Made by a program: the position numbers and the translations under genes. Under the pieces are notes generated by a model. The model saw only the letters and a list, made by a program, of their open reading frames with translations. It did not search any database and was not told where the DNA came from. This document shows, piece after piece, positions 32,596 to 41,534 of a stretch of 64,000 nt of DNA (positions are counted from its first letter, which is position 1; the number at the start of each line of letters is the position of its first letter). Source of the stretch: an uncultured Zoogloea sp. (GTDB lineage Bacteria; Pseudomonadota; Gammaproteobacteria; Burkholderiales; Rhodocyclaceae); assembly GCA_937967645.1 (NCBI GenBank), contig CALBTT010000228.1, positions 28,499 to 92,498 of the forward strand. Direction: 5' to 3'.

Positions 32596-33516
32596 ATGAC
32601 TGATTTAACCGAACCCGGTTACAACGCCATGAAAGACATGCCCCCCTCCCCTCGCCTGCTGTCCCGCCTGCTCGACCAGGAAGACCTGAACTTCCTGCTC
32701 ACCAACCGCCTGCCCCGCGCTCTGCTGACTCGTTTCATGGGCTGGTTCAGCAAGATCGAACAGCCGTTGGTGGCGCGGCTCTCCATCGCAGTGTGGCAGC
32801 GCTTCGCCGACCTGGACCTGAGCGAGGCGAAGGAACAGGAGTTTCGCAGCATGCACGCCTGCTTCACCCGGGCGTTGAAGGATGGAGCCCGCCCGATCGA
32901 CACCGATCCGGAGATCCTGAGCAGCCCCTGCGACGCCATCGTCGGCGCCTGCGGGCTGATAGACGGCACCGCGGTGCTGCAGGCCAAGGGTGCCCCCTAC
33001 CCACTGCTCGATCTGCTGGGGGACGAGGATCTTGTGGCCCACTACCGGCGGGGCAGCTACGTGACGCTGCGCCTCAAGTCGAGCATGTACCACCGCTTCC
33101 ACGCCCCTGCCGACCTGCAGGTGGAGCACGTGACCTACATCTCCGGGGATGTCTGGAACGTCAATCCGCCCGCTCTCAAGCGGGTCGAACGGCTGTACTG
33201 CAAGAATGAACGGGTGGTGATCCGCAGCCGGTTGCACGCCGACGGGGCGCTTCTCACCCTGGTGCCGGTGGCCGCCATCCTGGTCGCCAGCATCCGCCTG
33301 CACTGGCTGGACGTGCTGCTCCATCTGCGCTACCGGGGCCCCAACGAGATCCCCACCCGGGCGACCTTCCGCAAGGGTGAGGAGATGGGCTGGTTCGAGC
33401 ATGGCTCGACGATCATCGCCTTTGTCCCGGAGGGCTATGGGCTCTGCCCGGGAATCCAGCCGGGCCACAGCATCCGCATGGGCGAGGCCTTGCTGCATCG
33501 CCGGATACCGGGCTGA
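32596..33516 (+). CDS. psd: Phosphatidylserine decarboxylase family protein (306 aa)
   Basis: Pyruvoyl enzyme that converts phosphatidylserine to phosphatidylethanolamine at the inner membrane. It has the N-terminal PRALLTRFMGWFSK segment, GARPIDTDPEILSSPCDAIV, YHRFHAP and VNPPAL, and the self-cleavage motif HGST (Gly270-Ser271), where the Ser becomes the pyruvoyl group. The usual Leu-Gly-Ser-Thr is His-Gly-Ser-Thr here, still cleavable in principle. An ATG at 32629 is an alternative start. The start lies close to that of the divergent aminotransferase gene, which suggests shared control. Confidence 0.88.
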   Translation: MTDLTEPGYNAMKDMPPSPRLLSRLLDQEDLNFLLTNRLPRALLTRFMGWFSKIEQPLVARLSIAVWQRFADLDLSEAKEQEFRSMHACFTRALKDGARPIDTDPEILSSPCDAIVGACGLIDGTAVLQAKGAPYPLLDLLGDEDLVAHYRRGSYVTLRLKSSMYHRFHAPADLQVEHVTYISGDVWNVNPPALKRVERLYCKNERVVIRSRLHADGALLTLVPVAAILVASIRLHWLDVLLHLRYRGPNEIPTRATFRKGEEMGWFEHGSTIIAFVPEGYGLCPGIQPGHSIRMGEALLHRRIPG

Positions 33517-33556
33517 AACGCGCAGCCCGCGCCCAGGGAGACCATGGACGCGGGGC

Positions 33557-33590
33557 AAAACAAAGCCCTCCTTCAGATGAAGAGAGGGCT
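33557..33590 (-). terminator. Terminator of the 94-aa protein gene (minus strand)
   Basis: AGCCCTC (33564-33570) pairs with GAGGGCT (33584-33590) with inner CTTC/GAAG pairing. On the minus strand TTGTTTT follows. It lies between two convergent genes and may serve both. Confidence 0.75.
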
Positions 33591-33637
33591 CAACGTTTTA
33601 CGCATCACCGGACGATACCGGCGGACGGCAGATCGAA

Positions 33638-33922
33638 TCAGCGATCGGCGGTCAATTGTGCGATGAAGGCGGCTTCCTTCTCGGCGGGGAAGGCATGTTC
33701 GGCCATCACGCGCTGCACGGCGCGGGGATCACCACCCTGACCCTCGACGCTGAACTCGATACCGAGCAGACGGCCGTTGGCAGCCAGGGTCATGAAGGCG
33801 CTACGCCAGCGCTGGGACTCGGCCAGCCGCTCACGAACTTCGTTCTCGTTGCGGATCACTACACCCGCGGCCTTGAGGGAATCCAGAAACTCTGCGTAGG
33901 ACTCGTTGCAATAACTGCCCAT
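33638..33922 (-). CDS. Hypothetical small protein (94 aa)
   Basis: I do not recognise a family. The protein begins MGSYCNESYAEFLDSLK and is mostly helical and soluble with many charged residues, without signal peptide or membrane segment. It contains RWRSAFMTLAANGRLLGIEF, suggesting a small compact domain. AGGAGA lies before the ATG and a good terminator follows its stop, so it is very likely a real gene transcribed alone. The 242-base gap to the upstream carboxypeptidase gene contains its promoter. Confidence 0.7.
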   Translation of the reverse strand: MGSYCNESYAEFLDSLKAAGVVIRNENEVRERLAESQRWRSAFMTLAANGRLLGIEFSVEGQGGDPRAVQRVMAEHAFPAEKEAAFIAQLTADR

Positions 33923-34164
33923 CGACTTCTCCTGTGAAAACCGGCGATCTCTCGCCTGTCCTTCCTTAACGCCGACATCCACATCCCGGATGACACGATT
34001 TCCAAATTTTTTTTCCGCTTTCTGACATTCCCGGAAAACCCCGGACCAGGCCCGCTGGCAGGCCAAGCACCGATCCCTCCGGAAGGCAATACAGACGCTG
34101 CGCCAGAAGAACGTTTCAAGTATCGGAACGCCCGCCTCGATCTTTAGGGCGGGCAAGGAGGCAC
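33923..34164 (-). promoter_or_regulatory. Gap between carboxypeptidase and 94-aa protein genes, with hairpin
   Basis: A 7-bp stem GCCCGCC (34130-34136) with GGCGGGC (34148-34154) lies just after the carboxypeptidase stop and may end its transcript, though no T run follows. The AT-rich stretch around 34000-34020 is a candidate promoter for the small gene. Confidence 0.35.
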
Positions 34165-35307
34165 TCAGAGGTCCAGGTGCCGGAGGATGGGGTTCAACAT
34201 GGCAGCGCCAAGCCGTTTGCTGCGCTCGCCGTTCCAGCCGTACAGGCCGTCGGGCAGGTTGGCGTTGTCCTTGAAGGGCATTTCCAGGGTCAGCGAGACA
34301 CAGCCGAAGCGGTGCGCCACCCACTTGGAGGCGAGGGTCAGCAACTCGTCCCTGAAGCGGCCGGAGAGGTAGCCCTGCTCGGTCTGGAAATCCGGGCTGG
34401 CGGCCTTGAAGGCCTCTACGAAGCGCGACTGCCGGACTCGCTGGGTGTCGCTGAAGCCCGGCACTTCCTCGGCGGTGGAGAAGAAGACGTAAGGCAAGGC
34501 TTCGTCCCCGTGGATGTCGAGGAACAGATCGACGCCACTGGCCTCCATCGCCTGTCGCACCAAGAGGACCTCGGGGCTGCGCGCGGGGTCCGGCTCGCGC
34601 CATTCCCGGTTGAGGTTGGCACCGGCCGCGTTGGTGCGCAGGTTGCCGCGGATGGCGCCGTCCGGGTTCATGTTGGGCACGACGTAGAGCACCGCTTTCT
34701 CGCGGATGCGCCGCGCCACCGGGTCGGCGCCGTCGAGCAGCCGCTCGAGCAGCCCTTCGACGAACCACTCGGCCATGCTCTCGCCAGGATGCTGGCGGGC
34801 GATGATCCAGATCGGCAGCTTGCCGGGAGCCGCGCGGCCGACGGTCACCAGGTCGAGGTCACGCCCCTCCACCGTCGCGCCCAGGTTGCTCACCGAGGCG
34901 AAGGGCGACATCTCCACCCTGCCCAGCAGGTCGAGGTGACGCTCGTGGGAATACGGTTCGAAATAGGCGTAGTAGATGCTGTTTCGCTCGGGCGTGTGCT
35001 CGACGATCAGCTGCCCGTTCTCATAGCGCGTGCTGCGGATGCGGAACCAGTTGCGCCGATCGTAGGAGGCCACGCAGCGGTAGTCCGGCCAGCCGTCCGG
35101 GTAGGCCGCCTCGGCGGCGTTCTCGAAGACCAGGCGGACAGCCTGGCCGGCCGCCCCATGCAGGCGGAAGTGGAACCACTGGCGGAAGCCGCCATCGCCG
35201 GCCACCCCCTGGTCGGCCCGCAGACGCAGCCGGATACCCCCGGTCTGCTCGAGGGCCAGCACCTCGATGGCGCCGGAGTCGAAATTGCTGCTGATGCGGA
35301 GTGTCAT
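34165..35307 (-). CDS. M14-family zinc carboxypeptidase, cytosolic type (380 aa)
   Basis: An N-terminal beta-rich domain (1-120) precedes the M14 catalytic domain, the arrangement of the cytosolic carboxypeptidase (CCP/AGBL-like) branch. Zinc ligands are H173 and E176 in HPGES and H266 in DIHGDE; the catalytic Glu is E342 in LTLEMPF. NMNPDGAIRGNLRTNAAG gives the substrate-binding Asn-Arg. There is no signal peptide, so it acts in the cytoplasm. The bacterial substrate is unknown. It follows the DUF445 gene by 7 bases, suggesting one transcript. Confidence 0.88.
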   Translation of the reverse strand: MTLRISSNFDSGAIEVLALEQTGGIRLRLRADQGVAGDGGFRQWFHFRLHGAAGQAVRLVFENAAEAAYPDGWPDYRCVASYDRRNWFRIRSTRYENGQLIVEHTPERNSIYYAYFEPYSHERHLDLLGRVEMSPFASVSNLGATVEGRDLDLVTVGRAAPGKLPIWIIARQHPGESMAEWFVEGLLERLLDGADPVARRIREKAVLYVVPNMNPDGAIRGNLRTNAAGANLNREWREPDPARSPEVLLVRQAMEASGVDLFLDIHGDEALPYVFFSTAEEVPGFSDTQRVRQSRFVEAFKAASPDFQTEQGYLSGRFRDELLTLASKWVAHRFGCVSLTLEMPFKDNANLPDGLYGWNGERSKRLGAAMLNPILRHLDL

Positions 35308-35314
35308 CGGAGGC

Positions 35315-36583
35315 TCACGGGAAGAGTTGGGTCAGGGCATGCAGGGCCAGGCCGATGCCGCCGCCGACGAAAGTACCGTTCAGGCGAATGAACTGGAGGT
35401 CGCGGCCCAGGCTGACCTCGATCTCGCGGACCAGGTCATCGTCGTTCCAGGAGCGGACGGTCCCCGCGATGTGCTGGGCCAGGCCGGCACGCAGTTCCGG
35501 AGCCAGGGCTTCGACAGTGCGCTCGATGTGCTCGTTGAGGGAGTCGCGCAGGGCCGGGTTGTCGGCCAGGCTCGCCCCCAGGGCCGCCGCCGCCGCGGCC
35601 AGCTTGCGCCGGACCCGCGATTCCGGCCGCCCCATGTCGCGCGCCAACCAGTCGCGCAGATCGTTCCACAGGCCGCGCAGGTAGTCCTCGATGCCCGGCT
35701 GGGCCAGGAAATCCCGCTTGGCCTGGTCCACCCGGCTGCGGAAGGCTTCGTCCTGGCCCAGGCGCTCGATGTAGCGGGCCAGCAGCTCGTCCACCGCCTG
35801 CCGGCGCGGGTGCTGCGGGTCACGGGCGATCTCGTCGAGCAGGCCATGCACGGCACCGATCAGACCGGTGGACACCCGCTCGCCCAGCTCCTCGGCATTC
35901 ATGCCGACCAGGCCCAGCATCGCCACCACCTTGGGGTACTCGCGACTCGCCACATCCACCACCATGCCGGCAAAGCCCTGGCGGACCGAGGGTTCGTCCA
36001 GCCACAGGGACAGGCGGCGCAGGCCTTCGTCGAAGAGGGCCTGATGGCGGCCCTGATCCTTCAGCGTATCCAGCACCTGCCCCATGCTGTCGGACAGATC
36101 CAGTGCCCCAGCCCGCCGGCGCAGGGCGTGCAGGAACAGGCGGCGGACCCGCGGGTCTTCCATGAAATCCACCGATTCGGCCAGCACCACCACCAGGCGG
36201 CCCGCCAGCAGCCCGGCGTTGTCGGGATTGGCCAGCCAGCCGGCCAGGTGGCGGGCCGGATCCACCGCGCGCAGGCGCGCCACCAGGGCGGTGGTGTCGA
36301 GGAAGCGGTCGCGGATGAACTCCGCCAGGTTGTCGGCGATACGTGCCTTGTTGCGGGGCAGGATGGCCGTGTGCGGAATGGGCAGGCCGAGAGGGTGGCG
36401 GAACAGCGCCACCACGGCGAACCAGTCGGCCAGCGCGCCGACCAGGGCCGCCTCGGCAAAGGCGGCGAGCCACGGCCAGCCCTGGTGGCGGGCCAGCACC
36501 CACAGCAGGCCGACCAGCACGGCCAGTCCGGTGGCCAGCATCTTCATGCGGCGGAGAGCCGCCATTTTGTCCGGATGCGCCAT
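35315..36583 (-). CDS. DUF445 family membrane-anchored protein (422 aa)
   Basis: Two N-terminal hydrophobic segments (about residues 12-30 and 34-55) are followed by ALADWFAVVALFRHPLGLPIPHTAI, the hallmark of DUF445 (YjiN type). A long mainly helical domain follows, and a C-terminal segment LQFIRLNGTFVGGGIGLALH closes it. The biochemical role is not known. The start at 36583 was chosen over an in-frame ATG at 36664 inside yaaA; only four bases then separate it from yaaA. Confidence 0.86.
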   Translation of the reverse strand: MAHPDKMAALRRMKMLATGLAVLVGLLWVLARHQGWPWLAAFAEAALVGALADWFAVVALFRHPLGLPIPHTAILPRNKARIADNLAEFIRDRFLDTTALVARLRAVDPARHLAGWLANPDNAGLLAGRLVVVLAESVDFMEDPRVRRLFLHALRRRAGALDLSDSMGQVLDTLKDQGRHQALFDEGLRRLSLWLDEPSVRQGFAGMVVDVASREYPKVVAMLGLVGMNAEELGERVSTGLIGAVHGLLDEIARDPQHPRRQAVDELLARYIERLGQDEAFRSRVDQAKRDFLAQPGIEDYLRGLWNDLRDWLARDMGRPESRVRRKLAAAAAALGASLADNPALRDSLNEHIERTVEALAPELRAGLAQHIAGTVRSWNDDDLVREIEVSLGRDLQFIRLNGTFVGGGIGLALHALTQLFP

Positions 36584-36587
36584 CGCC

Positions 36588-37373
36588 TCAGCCCTCCCTG
36601 CGCCGGAAGACCCAGCGGCTGTCGTCCGATGCCTCCGCCGCAAAGGCGTAACCATCCAGGTCAAAGCCCTTCAGCTGCTCCACGCTTTCGACGCGCCGGT
36701 CGATTGCATGGCGGGCCATCAGGCCCCGGGCGCGCTTGGCGTAGAAGCTGATGATCTTGTAGCGCCCCCCCTTCCAGTCCTCGAAGCCGATGTTGAGCAG
36801 ACGCCCCTTGAGCTTCGCCGGCTTGACCGACTTGAAGTACTCCTCGGAGGCCAGGTTCACCAGCACGGCCTCGCGCCCCGCCTCTTCTTCGGCCGCCAGC
36901 AGGCGGTTGAGGGCATCGGTCTGGGTCATGCCCCAGAAGGCGTACAAGTCCTTGCCGCGGGGATTGGCGAAGCGGGTCCCCATCTCGAGGCGGTAGGCCT
37001 GCATCAGATCGAGGGGCTTGAGCAGGCCATACAGGCCGGACAGGATGCGCAGGTGTCGCTGCGCGTAGTCCAGGTCGTCTTCGGAAAGACTGCGCGCATC
37101 CAGGCCGTCGTACACATCGCCGTTGAAGGCCAGCACCGCCGGGCGGGCGTTGTCCGGCGTGAAGGGCCGGGACCATTCTCCATAGCGGGCCACATTGAGG
37201 GCCGCCAGGCTGTCGGAGAGGTCCATCAGGCCAGCGACTTCGGCATGGGACAACTGACGCAATCCGGCGATCAGTTCGGCCGCGTCGTCGAGGTACTCGG
37301 GCTCGGTGAACCGGGAGGTGGTGAGGGGCGACGTGTAGTCGAGGGCCTTGGCAGGTGAAAGGACGAATATCAT
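36588..37373 (-). CDS. yaaA: Peroxide stress protein YaaA (261 aa)
   Basis: A DUF328/UPF0246 protein; in E. coli it limits free iron during hydrogen peroxide stress and binds DNA. The start MIFVLSPAKALDY is the conserved N terminus, followed by AVLAFNGDVYDGLDA, LSGLYGLLKPLDLMQAYRLE and IISFYAKRARGLMARH. The ATG at 37373 matches the conserved start, not the longer frame to 37406. It is the first gene of a run with DUF445 and the M14 peptidase. Confidence 0.95.
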   Translation of the reverse strand: MIFVLSPAKALDYTSPLTTSRFTEPEYLDDAAELIAGLRQLSHAEVAGLMDLSDSLAALNVARYGEWSRPFTPDNARPAVLAFNGDVYDGLDARSLSEDDLDYAQRHLRILSGLYGLLKPLDLMQAYRLEMGTRFANPRGKDLYAFWGMTQTDALNRLLAAEEEAGREAVLVNLASEEYFKSVKPAKLKGRLLNIGFEDWKGGRYKIISFYAKRARGLMARHAIDRRVESVEQLKGFDLDGYAFAAEASDDSRWVFRRREG

Positions 37374-37447
37374 CGGGAAAGACCGGAAAGACAGGACAGT
37401 CAGCAAAACGGGAAGCGCCGCATCTTAGCAAAGGGCGCCGATCCTTT

Positions 37448-38311
37448 TCAGGGCAGCGGCTCCAGATGGGTCGTCACCTCGGTGCCCGGCAGCGTCTGCT
37501 CGAGTGCCTGTTCCACCTCGTCGAGCAGGTCATGCCCCCGGCGCACGGTCCAGTCGCCGGGCACCAGCACCACCACCTGCAGGAAGGACGAAGCGCCCGC
37601 CCGACGGGTACGCAGGTTGGCGAACGCCACACCGCGCGAGCGGAAACCTTCCAGCACGGACTCGGCCCGGCTGACCGACTGCGCATCCAGGCTGCGGTCC
37701 ATCAGTCCATCCACCGACTCCTTCAGCAGGGCCTTGGCCTCCCAGGCGATGTGCAGGCCGACCACCAGCGCGATCAGCGGGTCGAGCACCAGCCAGCCGG
37801 TGAGCGCCACCAGCGCCACCCCGGCGATCACCCCGACCGAGGTCCACACGTCGGTCATGAGATGGCGTGAGTCGGCCCGCAGCGCAATGGAGTTGAGACG
37901 CTCGCCCGCCCGGCCCAGGATGCGCGCCACCAGGAAGTTGAGGAAGGTGGCTGCGGCCGACCAGGCCAGGCCCCAGCCCGCCGATTCGATCGGTCGGGGG
38001 GCCATCAGCCGGTCCACCGCCGTCCAGACGATGCCGGCGGACGCCCCGAGGATCAGCAGGCCCTCGAAACCGCTGGAGAAGTACTCCGCCTTGCCGTGCC
38101 CGAAGGGATGGTTGCCATCCGGCGGGTCGCGGGTGATCAGGATCATCCACAGCGCAAAGGACGCACCGGCCAGATTGACGAAGGACTCCAGCGCATCCGA
38201 CAGCAGGCCCACCGATCCGGTGAGCTGCCAGGCCAGGGTCTTCAGCCCGATCGTCGCCACCGCGGCGCCGATCGACAGCCAGGCAAAGTGATGGCGATCC
38301 AGCGAAGGCAT
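37448..38311 (-). CDS. Cation diffusion facilitator (CDF) metal transporter (287 aa)
   Basis: Inner-membrane metal/proton antiporter with six helices and a C-terminal cytoplasmic domain (about 205-287). NHPFGHGKAEY is the family motif after the second helix pair. In helix 2 the sequence is SDALESFVN, so the second Asp of the usual DxxxD is Ser. Helix 5 keeps HLMTD (HxxxD). This departs from the iron/zinc exporter FieF and leaves the metal uncertain. It precedes no other metal gene and is separated from relA by 14 bases. Confidence 0.87.
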   Translation of the reverse strand: MPSLDRHHFAWLSIGAAVATIGLKTLAWQLTGSVGLLSDALESFVNLAGASFALWMILITRDPPDGNHPFGHGKAEYFSSGFEGLLILGASAGIVWTAVDRLMAPRPIESAGWGLAWSAAATFLNFLVARILGRAGERLNSIALRADSRHLMTDVWTSVGVIAGVALVALTGWLVLDPLIALVVGLHIAWEAKALLKESVDGLMDRSLDAQSVSRAESVLEGFRSRGVAFANLRTRRAGASSFLQVVVLVPGDWTVRRGHDLLDEVEQALEQTLPGTEVTTHLEPLP

Positions 38312-38325
38312 GCTGGGGGGCGCCC

Positions 38326-40530
38326 TCAGCCCCGCTCCACGTCGGTGACGCCCTTGACCTCACGGATCAGCGCCAGGGCACGCTGGATCTGGTGGACACC
38401 CTGCACCTCGAGCGTGAAGCGCATGCGCGCCGCCCCCTTGCGGCTGAGCGTATTGACGGCAATCACGTTGAGCTTCTCCCGCGACAGCACTTCCGAGATG
38501 TCGCGCAGCAAGCCCTGACGGTCCATCGCATGGACCAGCACATCGATGGGGAAGACCGCGTCCTTGGGCGACGCTGCCCCGCCCCACTGGGCACTGATCA
38601 GGCGCTCCGGGTGGGAGCGGACGAGCTGCTGGAAGTCGCGGCACTCGACCCGGTGGATGGAGACGCCACGCCCCCGGGTCACATAACCCTGGATGGCATC
38701 CGGCGGCGCCGGCTTGCAGCAACGGCCGAGGGAGGTCATCAGCTTGCCGACGCCGACGATCAGGATGGTGTCGCCGGCATCGCCGGAGTGGCTCTGCCCG
38801 ATGATCACTTCCGGCGTCTGCGAAGGCTCGTCGACGGCGTCGGCACCGCGCAGGGCCACCTGGATGGCCCGCGGCCCCACCTCGCCGCGGCCCGCGGCGA
38901 TGAACAGGGCATCCTGGTTCTTGAAGCCGAGGCGGGTCGCCAGGTCGTCGAGGTTCACCTGTCCATGGCCTTCGCGCTGGATCTCACGGGTCAGCACGCT
39001 ACGCCCACGGACCAGCAGCTCTTCCTCCTCGAGGGCGCTGAAATACTGCTTGATCTTCTGCCGGGCCCTCGGTGTCGCCACATAGGACTGCTGGGCGTTC
39101 AACCAGTCGCGGGAGGGGCCACCTTCCTTGGTGGACATGATTTCCACCGTCTGGCCGCTCTCCAGCGGGGTGTTCAGGGTGACGAGCTGACCATTGACCT
39201 TGGCCCCGCGGCAGCGGTGGCCGAGATCGGTATGCACCCGGTAGGCGAAGTCGATGGGCGTGGCCCCCCGCGGCAGGTCGATGACCCGCCCCTGAGGCGT
39301 CAGCACATAGATAGTGTCATCCAGGGAGGCCCGCTTGAACTGCTCCAGCCAGTCGGCCGAGTCGGTCACCTCGTCGCGCCACGACAGCAGACTGCGCAGC
39401 AGGGCGATCTTCTCGTCGTACTCGCCCGTGGAGGCCCCACTGCCTTCCTTGTAGCGCCAGTGCGCGGCCACACCCAGCTCGGCGTGGTTGTGCATCTCGT
39501 AGGTACGGATCTGCACCTCGAGGGCCCGCCCGTCGCCCGCATACACCGCGGTGTGCAGGGACTGGTAGTTGTTGCCCTTGGGCATCGAGATGTAGTCGTC
39601 GAACTCCTTGGGGATGGGCGTCCAGATCTGGTGCACGATGCCCAGCACCGCGTAGCAGTCCTTTACCTCGCTCACCAGCACCCGCAGGGCGCGGACGTCG
39701 TAGATCTGCGAGAAGTCCAGGCGCTTGGCGCGCATCTTGTTATAGATGCTGTAGATGTGCTTGGGGCGCCCATACACCTCGGCCTTGACACCGATGGCGG
39801 CCACCTCGGCCTTCAGGCGTGCCACCGCATCAACGATGAACTGCTCCCGCTCGACCCGCCGCTCGTCGAGCATGCGCGCGATGCGCTTGTAGGTTTCGGG
39901 CTCCAGGAAGCGGAAGGACAGGTCCTCGAGCTCCCACTTGAGCTGCCAGATGCCCAGCCGGTTGGCCAGCGGCGCGTAGATGTCGAGGCTCTCCCGGGCA
40001 ATCGCGTCACGCGTCTTGCCCGGATGGTCGGTGAAGTAACGCAGCGTCTGGGTGCGCGACGCCACCCGCAGCAGCACGACGCGGATGTCCTCCACCATGG
40101 CCAGCAGCATCTTGCGCAGGACCTCGCTCTGGGCGCGGATCTCGGGGGCGCTGGCGGTGGTGGTCATGCGGGTGATCACGCGCAGGCCGTTGAGCCGGCG
40201 CAGGCCATCCACCAGCCTCGCCACGCCCTCGCCGTAACGCTCGCCGATCTGCTCGTTGGGATGATCCAGTACATCGCCCACCGCAAAGCACAAGGCGGCG
40301 ATGCGGGTGTCCGCATCCAGGCGCAGGGAGGCGGCGATAAGGGCCGTGCCGAGGGCATGCTCCCAGACCGGCTCCTGAGTACCCAGGCTGCGGGTGTCGT
40401 AAAGGGGCTGGACCCAGTCGAGGGCGTCGGCGATCCGCCCCGCATCGGCTGGGGGCACACCCTCACAGAGCAGTTCCCGGGACGAGAGCGCGGATGCGGA
40501 CTGGGAAATCGAATGCGTAACGGCGACCAT
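38326..40530 (-). CDS. relA: (p)ppGpp synthetase RelA (734 aa)
   Basis: Ribosome-associated alarmone synthetase of the stringent response. The N-terminal hydrolase domain is degenerate: the HD pair is replaced by ALCFAVGDVLD, so hydrolysis is not expected. The synthetase domain has EVYGRPKHIYSIYNKM and IYDVRALRVLV; TGS (VIDLPRGATPIDFAYRVHT), a zinc-finger region with CCKPAPPDAI and a C-terminal ACT domain follow. The ATG at 40530 lies 7 bases after GATAAT; an ATG at 40539 would be inside that hexamer. Confidence 0.94.
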   Translation of the reverse strand: MVAVTHSISQSASALSSRELLCEGVPPADAGRIADALDWVQPLYDTRSLGTQEPVWEHALGTALIAASLRLDADTRIAALCFAVGDVLDHPNEQIGERYGEGVARLVDGLRRLNGLRVITRMTTTASAPEIRAQSEVLRKMLLAMVEDIRVVLLRVASRTQTLRYFTDHPGKTRDAIARESLDIYAPLANRLGIWQLKWELEDLSFRFLEPETYKRIARMLDERRVEREQFIVDAVARLKAEVAAIGVKAEVYGRPKHIYSIYNKMRAKRLDFSQIYDVRALRVLVSEVKDCYAVLGIVHQIWTPIPKEFDDYISMPKGNNYQSLHTAVYAGDGRALEVQIRTYEMHNHAELGVAAHWRYKEGSGASTGEYDEKIALLRSLLSWRDEVTDSADWLEQFKRASLDDTIYVLTPQGRVIDLPRGATPIDFAYRVHTDLGHRCRGAKVNGQLVTLNTPLESGQTVEIMSTKEGGPSRDWLNAQQSYVATPRARQKIKQYFSALEEEELLVRGRSVLTREIQREGHGQVNLDDLATRLGFKNQDALFIAAGRGEVGPRAIQVALRGADAVDEPSQTPEVIIGQSHSGDAGDTILIVGVGKLMTSLGRCCKPAPPDAIQGYVTRGRGVSIHRVECRDFQQLVRSHPERLISAQWGGAASPKDAVFPIDVLVHAMDRQGLLRDISEVLSREKLNVIAVNTLSRKGAARMRFTLEVQGVHQIQRALALIREVKGVTDVERG

Positions 40531-40537
40531 GGCCGGC

Positions 40538-40543
40538 ATTATC
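40538..40543 (-). promoter_or_regulatory. Candidate -10 element of relA
   Basis: GATAAT on the minus strand ends 7 bases before the ATG at 40530, without a ribosome-binding site, as in several other genes of the window. TAGGAT overlaps it by three bases and is an alternative. Confidence 0.4.
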
Positions 40544-40659
40544 CTATAGGCTGAGTGATGAAAGCTTGATCTTGATCGCCCTGCGTGCAACCGTTCGCGC
40601 AGATCCGACGCACTTCGACGGGATTTACCTCCCTCCGTTCCATCCTTCCAACTTTTACC

Positions 40660-41463
40660 ATGTTCGCAGCCCTCCGCCGCTGGCGCCGCCGGCGTGCCGC
40701 CGACCGCATGCAGGTGCCCCCCGACCAGTGGCACCGGGTGGAAGCCGGCCTCCCGTTCCTCGACTACCTGCCGCCTGAGGAGCGGCCACGGCTGCGCCGC
40801 CTGGCACTGGAGCTTCTCGCCGACAAGGAAGTGCATGGCGCGGAGGGCCTGGAGCTCAACGACGACATCCTGCTCTCGATCGCCCTGCAGGCCTGCCTGC
40901 CGGTGCTCCACATCGGCCTGGACGCCTATTCGGACTGGGTCGGCATCGTGGTCTATCCGGGAGACTTCATCATCCCCCGCAGCATCGCCGACGAGGATGG
41001 CGTCGTGCACGAATACGACGACGAGGTACTCGGCGAAGCCTGGGAAGGCGGGCCGGTGCTGCTCTCCTGGTTCGGGCCCGACGACGCCCTGGAAGGCGTC
41101 AACGTGGTGATTCACGAGTTCGCCCACAAGCTGGACATGGGCAACGGCGAGGTGGACGGCTACCCGGCGCTCCCGGCCCACATGCCCGCCGCCGAGTGGG
41201 CCAGCGCCTTCAGGCCCGCCTACGAGGATTTCTGCCAGCGCGTGGATCGTGACGAAGACACTGGCTTCGACCCCTACGCGGCGGAGGACCCAGGCGAATT
41301 TTTCGCAGTCATGAGCGAGGCTTTTTTCGAGACGCCACAGCTGCTCAAAACGGGCTATCCGGCGGTATATGACCAGCTGGCGCGGTATTACGGACAGGAC
41401 CCGGCCGCCCGGGCTGGAACCGCCCGAGAAGCCCAGGCGGAAGAGCTCAGATTGTCACATTGA
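40660..41463 (+). CDS. mtfA: MtfA-like zinc-dependent peptidase (M90, 267 aa)
   Basis: Cytosolic metalloaminopeptidase-like protein. The zinc motif HEFAHKLD is at residues 152-159, and further family features are YPGDFIIP, GPVLLSW and the C-terminal EFFAVMSEAFFE. E. coli MtfA binds the repressor Mlc and so influences glucose uptake; no Mlc gene is in the window. The start MFAALRRWRRRRA fits the family. It is divergent from relA with 129 bases between. No clear ribosome-binding site was found. Confidence 0.9.
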   Translation: MFAALRRWRRRRAADRMQVPPDQWHRVEAGLPFLDYLPPEERPRLRRLALELLADKEVHGAEGLELNDDILLSIALQACLPVLHIGLDAYSDWVGIVVYPGDFIIPRSIADEDGVVHEYDDEVLGEAWEGGPVLLSWFGPDDALEGVNVVIHEFAHKLDMGNGEVDGYPALPAHMPAAEWASAFRPAYEDFCQRVDRDEDTGFDPYAAEDPGEFFAVMSEAFFETPQLLKTGYPAVYDQLARYYGQDPAARAGTAREAQAEELRLSH

Positions 41464-41534
41464 TTTAACAGAATCCGCTGACTAAATTGCCTAGGCCGCT
41501 TCGGCATTCATGACAGAAAGTGGAGAGCGTATTC

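Noticed and set aside
32596..33516. The decarboxylase gene considered as a pseudogene because its cleavage motif is HGST.
   Set aside because: Only the residue before Gly-Ser differs; the Gly-Ser pair needed for self-cleavage and all other conserved regions are intact.
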